A stretch of 64,000 nucleotides of DNA from Flavobacteriales bacterium (GTDB lineage: Bacteria; Bacteroidota; Bacteroidia; NS11-12g; UBA955): assembly GCA_947463095.1 (NCBI GenBank), contig CANHRE010000005.1, positions 1 to 64,000 on the forward strand, in the 5' to 3' direction. Positions within the stretch are counted from its first letter, which is position 1. Each line of letters begins with the position of its first letter. Below the pieces are notes generated by a model. It was given only the letters and a program-made list of their open reading frames with translations. It searched no databases and was not told the DNA's origin. Both the position numbers and the translations under genes were made by a program. Below are positions 58,474-64,000 of this stretch, piece after piece.

Positions 58474-59973
58474 ATGAACTTTAGAAACCACCTCTATGCA
58501 TTATTGATGTTGCTTCCTGCAGCGGCTGAAGCACAGAACACCTGCCGTGAAGTAGTGGGTTATTACGCCGGCTGGCAATGGTACGACCGGAGCAAGCTGA
58601 TGAATCCTAAATCGCTGCCGTATGGGAAATACTCCATATTGAACTATGCCTTTTTCCAGCCACAACCCGACGGAAGGTTGAAGATATCAGATCCCTGGGG
58701 CGACAAGAATCAACTGCTTGGTCCCATCAACTGGGCCACCGCACCGGCCGGTTATGATACACAATACGATTTTGGAAACCCCACTTACCACCTGTCCGGA
58801 CAGCGCCTGAGTGATTACGCGCACAAAGGAGGCTGCAAGCTGCTGGCATCCATTGGCGGCTGGACCTATTCTGCCAATTTTCCCGCCATTGCTGCAAGTG
58901 CCCCGGCAAGAGCAAACTTCGCCCACGACTGCGCAACGATGGTGGCCTTGTATGGTATGGACGGTGTGGACGTAGACTGGGAATATCCTTCCGGCAATAC
59001 CGAAAAGCAGAATTTCACTGTTCTGCTGCGACAGGTGCGCGATTCGCTGAACGCATTGGAGACCAGGCTGAGCCGCAAGCTGATGCTGACCATTGCCGTG
59101 GGCGCCGCGCCGGCGCGCATGCTCGATGTAGACTGGAGCCAGGTTACCGGCCTGGTGGACATGGTGAACCTGATGAGCTATGACTTTTACGGCTCCTGGG
59201 ATAAATTCAACAGCCACAATGCACCGCTTTATCCGGCGAAGTTTGGTGCACAAGCGGGTTTTAGCTGTTCCGAAGCAGTGAATAACATACTGGCAAAGGG
59301 TGTTCCGGCCAACAAACTGACCATGGGCGTGGCCTTCTACGGGCGCTCCCAAACAAGCGCTGCGAAGCCTGCCCTCTATCAGGCAAGTACCGGAAATGCA
59401 GATTTGGTCACGTTCGCTGCCGACGAGGGAACCCCCATGTATTATAATGTGCTGAAAGCCATGTCAGGCTTTGATTATTTTTGGGATACTGCCGCCGCAG
59501 TGCCTTATCTGATTGGCAAGCAGGCAACAACCTTCGTTTCCTTTGACGATGAAAAATCGATGGAGCAGAAAGCCATGTTTGTAAACAGCAAAAACCTGCG
59601 CGGGGTGATTGTATGGGAAATATCCGGCGACATGGTAGAAAGTACGGTTACACCGGGCACCCTCGAACGCACACCTTTGATGGATAAGTTGAATACGGTG
59701 TTCTGCAGCGGAAGCACGCCGGTACAGCATGCAGAAACACATGCTGTTGCCGTTTATCCGAATCCCGCCGCCGATGGCGTGGTTTATTTCCGCGGATTAC
59801 ATCAGGAACAGGTTGTATGTGCTGTATATAATGTCCGTGGTGCCCTGGTGAAACAGGCCGAGCTGCACAGAAGCAGAGGCTATGAACTCAACCTGTCAGA
59901 CTTCGCCAGCGGATTTTACCTGGTTCAATTAAAAAATGACACCAGAGAAATCATGCTGAAGGTGTTGCGATAA
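58474..59973 (+). CDS. GH18 chitinase with T9SS tail
   Basis: KLLASIGGWTYS, DGVDVDWEYP catalytic motif, VNLMSYDFYGSWD; VYPNPAADGVVYFRG tail. Confidence 0.94.
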   Translation: MNFRNHLYALLMLLPAAAEAQNTCREVVGYYAGWQWYDRSKLMNPKSLPYGKYSILNYAFFQPQPDGRLKISDPWGDKNQLLGPINWATAPAGYDTQYDFGNPTYHLSGQRLSDYAHKGGCKLLASIGGWTYSANFPAIAASAPARANFAHDCATMVALYGMDGVDVDWEYPSGNTEKQNFTVLLRQVRDSLNALETRLSRKLMLTIAVGAAPARMLDVDWSQVTGLVDMVNLMSYDFYGSWDKFNSHNAPLYPAKFGAQAGFSCSEAVNNILAKGVPANKLTMGVAFYGRSQTSAAKPALYQASTGNADLVTFAADEGTPMYYNVLKAMSGFDYFWDTAAAVPYLIGKQATTFVSFDDEKSMEQKAMFVNSKNLRGVIVWEISGDMVESTVTPGTLERTPLMDKLNTVFCSGSTPVQHAETHAVAVYPNPAADGVVYFRGLHQEQVVCAVYNVRGALVKQAELHRSRGYELNLSDFASGFYLVQLKNDTREIMLKVLR

Positions 59974-60037
59974 CCACCGTTAAATCATCTGCCTGATAGA
60001 AATGGTACCCGCCGCAACACTTACCACTTATCCCTTT

Positions 60038-60517
60038 TTAATCGTCATGCTCTTCCGTTCCCGGCACTGCTGTGGCGCCGGAACGGATTTCTGTATGCCT
60101 GATTTCTCCACCGCTGCTGCCTGTTTTCTGACCCATAAAGAGTGAGGCTCCGGCTGCCAAAAACACGCCTATATAAGTCAGCCTGCTGACAGGGTTCTTC
60201 CTGCGCTCCATCCAGAAGGTTGCCAGGGCCAGCACGCCGGTAAGAATAGACACAATCAAAAACACCTTGCCTTCATCTTCGTGGTGGTGGATATGCTGGT
60301 CGCTGATGCCAGCTATGCCTTCGGCAACTTCCTCCGCACCCTCACCGGTCAGGTAGGCCGGAACAGCGGTAATGGCCGTGAGCACAAACAAGGCTAAGGC
60401 CGTGTGTTTCACCGTAGAATTATTCAGTAAAAAGCCTGCAAGCAGGACCAGCGTGGCGAATACCATACCCACAATGGGCAAGTGGTTCAGCATTAAATGA
60501 ATATGTGCTCCGTTCAT
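60038..60517 (-). CDS. Membrane protein, DUF2231-like
   Basis: HIHLMLNHLPIVGMVFATLVLLAGFLL; four predicted TM segments; His-rich loop DQHIHHHEDE. Confidence 0.7.
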   Translation of the reverse strand: MNGAHIHLMLNHLPIVGMVFATLVLLAGFLLNNSTVKHTALALFVLTAITAVPAYLTGEGAEEVAEGIAGISDQHIHHHEDEGKVFLIVSILTGVLALATFWMERRKNPVSRLTYIGVFLAAGASLFMGQKTGSSGGEIRHTEIRSGATAVPGTEEHDD

Positions 60518-60613
60518 ATTTATGGAATTTCGCAGCAAGTTAAATAGTGGAATTGTTTCAGGTGCTGATGTAAATCAGATGCTGCTATGCCATTGCTGAT
60601 TTAACTTGCTGAG

Positions 60614-63091
60614 GTGGCCACATACCCGGGTTTGAGTGAAGCTGAAGCGTCACGTCGTTTGAAACAAGATGGCTTGAATGAATTGCCTGCCTCACAGCCC
60701 AAAACGCTGTGGCGTATTGCCGCAGAAGCCTTAAAAGAGCCCATGTTTCTGCTCTTGATAGCCTGTGGCGTGTTGTACATGACCCTGGGTGATTATCGGG
60801 AGGGTCTGCTTATGCTGGCCGGAATGCTGATCATCATTGGCATCACCTTCATTCAATACCGGCGCACGGAACGCGCCCTGGAAGCGCTGCGCAGCCTGGC
60901 CTCACCGAGGGCCTTGGTGTGGCGCGATGGGTACAGCAAACGCATACCAGGCAATCAGGTGGTTTGTGGCGATGTGTTGGAGTTGCATGAGGGCGACCGC
61001 ATTCCTGCCGATGCGCTGTTGCTGGAATCTGAAGGCCTGATGGTGGATGAATCGCTGCTCACGGGTGAATCGGTGCCCGTTGAGAAAAACGGTACCGGTC
61101 CCGAACAAGGCATGCTGTTCAGCAGCACCCTCATTGTTGCGGGCAGGGGCATTGCACGGGTTACAGAAACCGGCGCAGCTACGCGCTTTGGCAGTATTGG
61201 CGCTTCCCTGAACGCCATCAGGCCGGAGCCCACGCACCTGCAGATAGAACTAAAAAAGCTCATCCGCGTGCTGGGACTTGCAGGATTGGGAATTTGCCTG
61301 ATGCTGGTGTTGCTGTTCTACATCGGAGGCACCCCCTTTATCGCGTCGTTGCTGCATGGTCTGGCAGCGGCTATGGCCATCCTGCCCGAGGAATTTCCGG
61401 TGGTGATGACCGTATTTCTGGCCCTTGGCGCCTGGCGGCTTTCACATTCGCAGGTACTTACCCGTAAGCCAGCCGCCATTGAAACCTTGGGTGCCGCAAC
61501 CATATTGTGTACCGATAAAACCGGAACCATTACCCTGAACAAGATGAGTCTTCGCAGCCTGTTCCCGGGTGGACATGTCTGCAATGTTCGAGACCCGGAG
61601 GCGGCAACCCTGCTGCACGCCCTGTGGATGGCCACCCCGGCATCTTCGTCTGATCCCATGGAACATGCCATCCACCAGGCCTGGCTGGAGTTACATGGAG
61701 CGTCAGAGGTGCATCCGGAACCGGTAAGGGTGTATCCGCTGAACCACGGAACTCCTGCCATGTCGCATGTGTTTCAGGATGGCTCGGGATTCCGCATCTA
61801 TACCAAAGGCGCCCCTGAACTGCTGCTGAACCTATGCGCGATGGAAGATGCACAGCGACAAAGCTGGGAGGCGGCACTGGCTTCCATGGCTTCTGAAGGC
61901 CTGAGGGTAATCGCCGTAGCCACGGCGCTCCTGAAGTCAGGAACGCTGCCCGACGATCAGCGCAGCTTCGCATTTCAACTGCTGGGCCTTGCCGGACTGA
62001 AAGACCCCGTGAGGCCTGAAGTGCCGAGGGCTGTCGATGATTGTATCCGCGCCGGCATCCGTGTGCTGATGATCACCGGCGATTACCCCCTCACCGCGTC
62101 TATGATTGCCAAAGATGCCGGCATACCAGGCTGGCAACAGGTGCTGAGCGGTATAGAGATTGAAGCCATGAGTGAAGAACAGCTCCGCGAGCGCCTGAAA
62201 TCTGTTTCGGTATGTGCGCGGGTGGTGCCCGGGCAGAAGTTGCGCATCGTAGAAGCCCTGAAGGCCGATGGTGAAGTGGTGGCCATGACCGGCGACGGAG
62301 TGAACGACGCACCGGCGCTTAAGTCAGCACATATTGGCGTGGCCATGGGCGGCAAAGGAACCGATGTTGCCCGCGAAGCAGCTTCGCTGGTGCTCCTCGA
62401 CGACAACTTCGCATCCATCGTGGCGGCGGTGCGCCTGGGCAGGCGCATCTATGACAACCTCAGCAAAGCCATGTCCTACATCCTGGCCATCCACCTGCCC
62501 ATCATTGTGCTGACCATGCTGCCTGCCTTTATGGTTGATGCACCGGTATTGCTGCTTCCGCTGCACATTGTGTTTATGGAACTGATCATTGATCCGGTAT
62601 GCTCTGTAGCATTTGAGTCGGAACAGGAGGAGCCGAACATCATGCAGCGCCCGCCGCGTAATACCCAAAGACGGTTCTTCGGTGCCGGAGAAATAGGGAT
62701 CAGCCTGTTGCAGGGTACGCTGCTGCTGCTGGCCGTGCTCTGCGTATATGGGTATAACATCATGCAGGGGTACAGCGAAGGCATCCTGCGCGCCACCACG
62801 TTCAGCGCCCTGATTATGGGCAATATGCTGCTGATCCTCTCCGCCTTGTCGCGCAGCAGAAGCGCCTGGAAGGTGCTGGCAGAAAGGAACAAAGCCTTGT
62901 GGCTGATATTCGGCGTTGCAGGCGGTATGCTCTCCGCTATGCTGCTGGTTCCAGGCATCGGAAACCTCTTTGCACTGGAAAAACCCGACTTCCACCACTT
63001 CGTCCCCGTGCTGATGGTGCTCTCCCTGATGCTGTTCCTGCTGGAAATGATTAAACTCATGAACAAATACAACAGGCGTGCATTCACGTAA
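60614..63091 (+). CDS. Cation-translocating P-type ATPase (P2-like)
   Basis: ILCTDKTGTITLNKMSL, MTGDGVNDAPALKSAHIGVAMG, LLTGESVPV; GTG start. Confidence 0.93.
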   Translation: MATYPGLSEAEASRRLKQDGLNELPASQPKTLWRIAAEALKEPMFLLLIACGVLYMTLGDYREGLLMLAGMLIIIGITFIQYRRTERALEALRSLASPRALVWRDGYSKRIPGNQVVCGDVLELHEGDRIPADALLLESEGLMVDESLLTGESVPVEKNGTGPEQGMLFSSTLIVAGRGIARVTETGAATRFGSIGASLNAIRPEPTHLQIELKKLIRVLGLAGLGICLMLVLLFYIGGTPFIASLLHGLAAAMAILPEEFPVVMTVFLALGAWRLSHSQVLTRKPAAIETLGAATILCTDKTGTITLNKMSLRSLFPGGHVCNVRDPEAATLLHALWMATPASSSDPMEHAIHQAWLELHGASEVHPEPVRVYPLNHGTPAMSHVFQDGSGFRIYTKGAPELLLNLCAMEDAQRQSWEAALASMASEGLRVIAVATALLKSGTLPDDQRSFAFQLLGLAGLKDPVRPEVPRAVDDCIRAGIRVLMITGDYPLTASMIAKDAGIPGWQQVLSGIEIEAMSEEQLRERLKSVSVCARVVPGQKLRIVEALKADGEVVAMTGDGVNDAPALKSAHIGVAMGGKGTDVAREAASLVLLDDNFASIVAAVRLGRRIYDNLSKAMSYILAIHLPIIVLTMLPAFMVDAPVLLLPLHIVFMELIIDPVCSVAFESEQEEPNIMQRPPRNTQRRFFGAGEIGISLLQGTLLLLAVLCVYGYNIMQGYSEGILRATTFSALIMGNMLLILSALSRSRSAWKVLAERNKALWLIFGVAGGMLSAMLLVPGIGNLFALEKPDFHHFVPVLMVLSLMLFLLEMIKLMNKYNRRAFT

Positions 63092-63118
63092 TCTGCTTTC
63101 ACTGAATTTTGCAGAGAG

Positions 63119-63673
63119 ATGAAGATCCGTGAATTTTCTGAAGTACAGCGCATGCGTGTCTGGTGGGTATGGGGAATGCTGGGGGTGCTGATGCTGATGT
63201 ATCTGTATGCTGCTTTGCGGCAGTGGTATGGGCCGGGGAGCTGGAGCAACAACCGCACACCCGAGTGGATGCTGGGGGTGATATTGCTGTTTTTACTTCT
63301 TATTCCGGCATTTGTGTTTATCATGAAGCTGGAATCACGACTGCACGCCACGGGTGTGGAGTTTCGGTTTTTTCCGCTGCAACGGAAGTGGAAGAAATTC
63401 CCATGGGCTGAGGTAGAACGCGCCTGGGTACGCAAGTACAGGCCTATCTCAGAGTATGGAGGCTGGGGCATGCGAGGGCTGCCCGGAGCCAACAGCCGGG
63501 CCTACTCCATGAGTGGCGATTACGGCATACAATTGTTGTTAAAAAATGGCAAGAGCATCCTGCTGGGAACACAAAATGCACTCGAGGCAGAACAAGCGTT
63601 GCAGCATTTATCGGAGCTTGCCGGTTTTATTCCGGAAGCGCCTCCTGAGTTAAATACTAAAAACGAAAAGTAA
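63119..63673 (+). CDS. Hypothetical membrane protein with two TM segments
   Basis: Predicted TM segments followed by a soluble PH-like domain. Confidence 0.65.
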   Translation: MKIREFSEVQRMRVWWVWGMLGVLMLMYLYAALRQWYGPGSWSNNRTPEWMLGVILLFLLLIPAFVFIMKLESRLHATGVEFRFFPLQRKWKKFPWAEVERAWVRKYRPISEYGGWGMRGLPGANSRAYSMSGDYGIQLLLKNGKSILLGTQNALEAEQALQHLSELAGFIPEAPPELNTKNEK

Positions 63674-64000
63674 GCCCTTCTTCAGCTACGGCAGTGGTGG
63701 GGAACACCTCCTGCGCTTCAGCCAGCAGGCCATCGGTGCTGCGGTAGCGTGCAGAGAAGTGACCGATGAGCAGTTGCTTTACTTCAGCCGCCTGAGCCAG
63801 CATAGCGGCCTGCCTGGCGGTGGTATGAAAGGTGCTCACTGCGCGGTCCAGCAAGTCGTGCATGAACGTGGCTTCATGGTACAGCAGGTCAACACCGCGG
63901 ATGCTGTCGGCAAGGTCCGGCAGGTAGATGGTGTCGCTGAGGTAGGCATAGCTGCGCGGAGCCCTGCCGGGCCGGGTAAGCAGATTGTTCGGGATGATGA
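63657..64000 (-). CDS. rnz: Ribonuclease Z, C-terminal part (cut by window edge)
   Basis: Reverse-strand frame open to edge: RPGRAPRSYAYLSDTIYLPDLADSIRGVDLLYHEATFMHDLLDRAVSTFHTTARQAAMLAQAAEVKQLLIGHFSARY. Confidence 0.92.
   Translation of the reverse strand, partial: IIPNNLLTRPGRAPRSYAYLSDTIYLPDLADSIRGVDLLYHEATFMHDLLDRAVSTFHTTARQAAMLAQAAEVKQLLIGHFSARYRSTDGLLAEAQEVFPTTAVAEEGLTFRF

Overview
Bacteroidota chromosome segment (T9SS sorting tails, Bacteroidota-type gene orders), mostly core genes plus secreted-protein loci. Core genes: rpoN, asnS, two SurA/parvulin-type PPIases, a MoxR ATPase, polA, threonine aldolase, coaE, yajC, DUF1573, nusB, a GreA-like factor, prmA, pheT, zapA, rny, a metH lacking its homocysteine domain, ricT/PSP1, and partial rnz at the right edge. 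Secreted or copper-related loci: an mbnP/mbnH-like pair, sulfatase, M1 and M43 metallopeptidases, a fibre-like repeat protein, an SGNH/beta-helix protein, a CxxCH-plus-copper monooxygenase, an archaemetzincin and a GH18 chitinase. The main accessory candidate is an AT-rich, tightly packed four-gene cassette at about 14.4-17.1 kb. It encodes two small exported proteins that look paralogous to each other, an exported beta-propeller-like protein and a thioredoxin-like lipoprotein. Other points of interest are an RnfD-like protein next to DUF2330 with no other Rnf/Nqr genes, a possible sRNA locus near 23.4-23.57 kb, and palindromic dispersed repeats at 1-610 and 3.4-3.65 kb. No rRNA, convincing tRNA, CRISPR array, transposase or phage genes were recognised. 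All homology calls were made by eye; no database searches were run.
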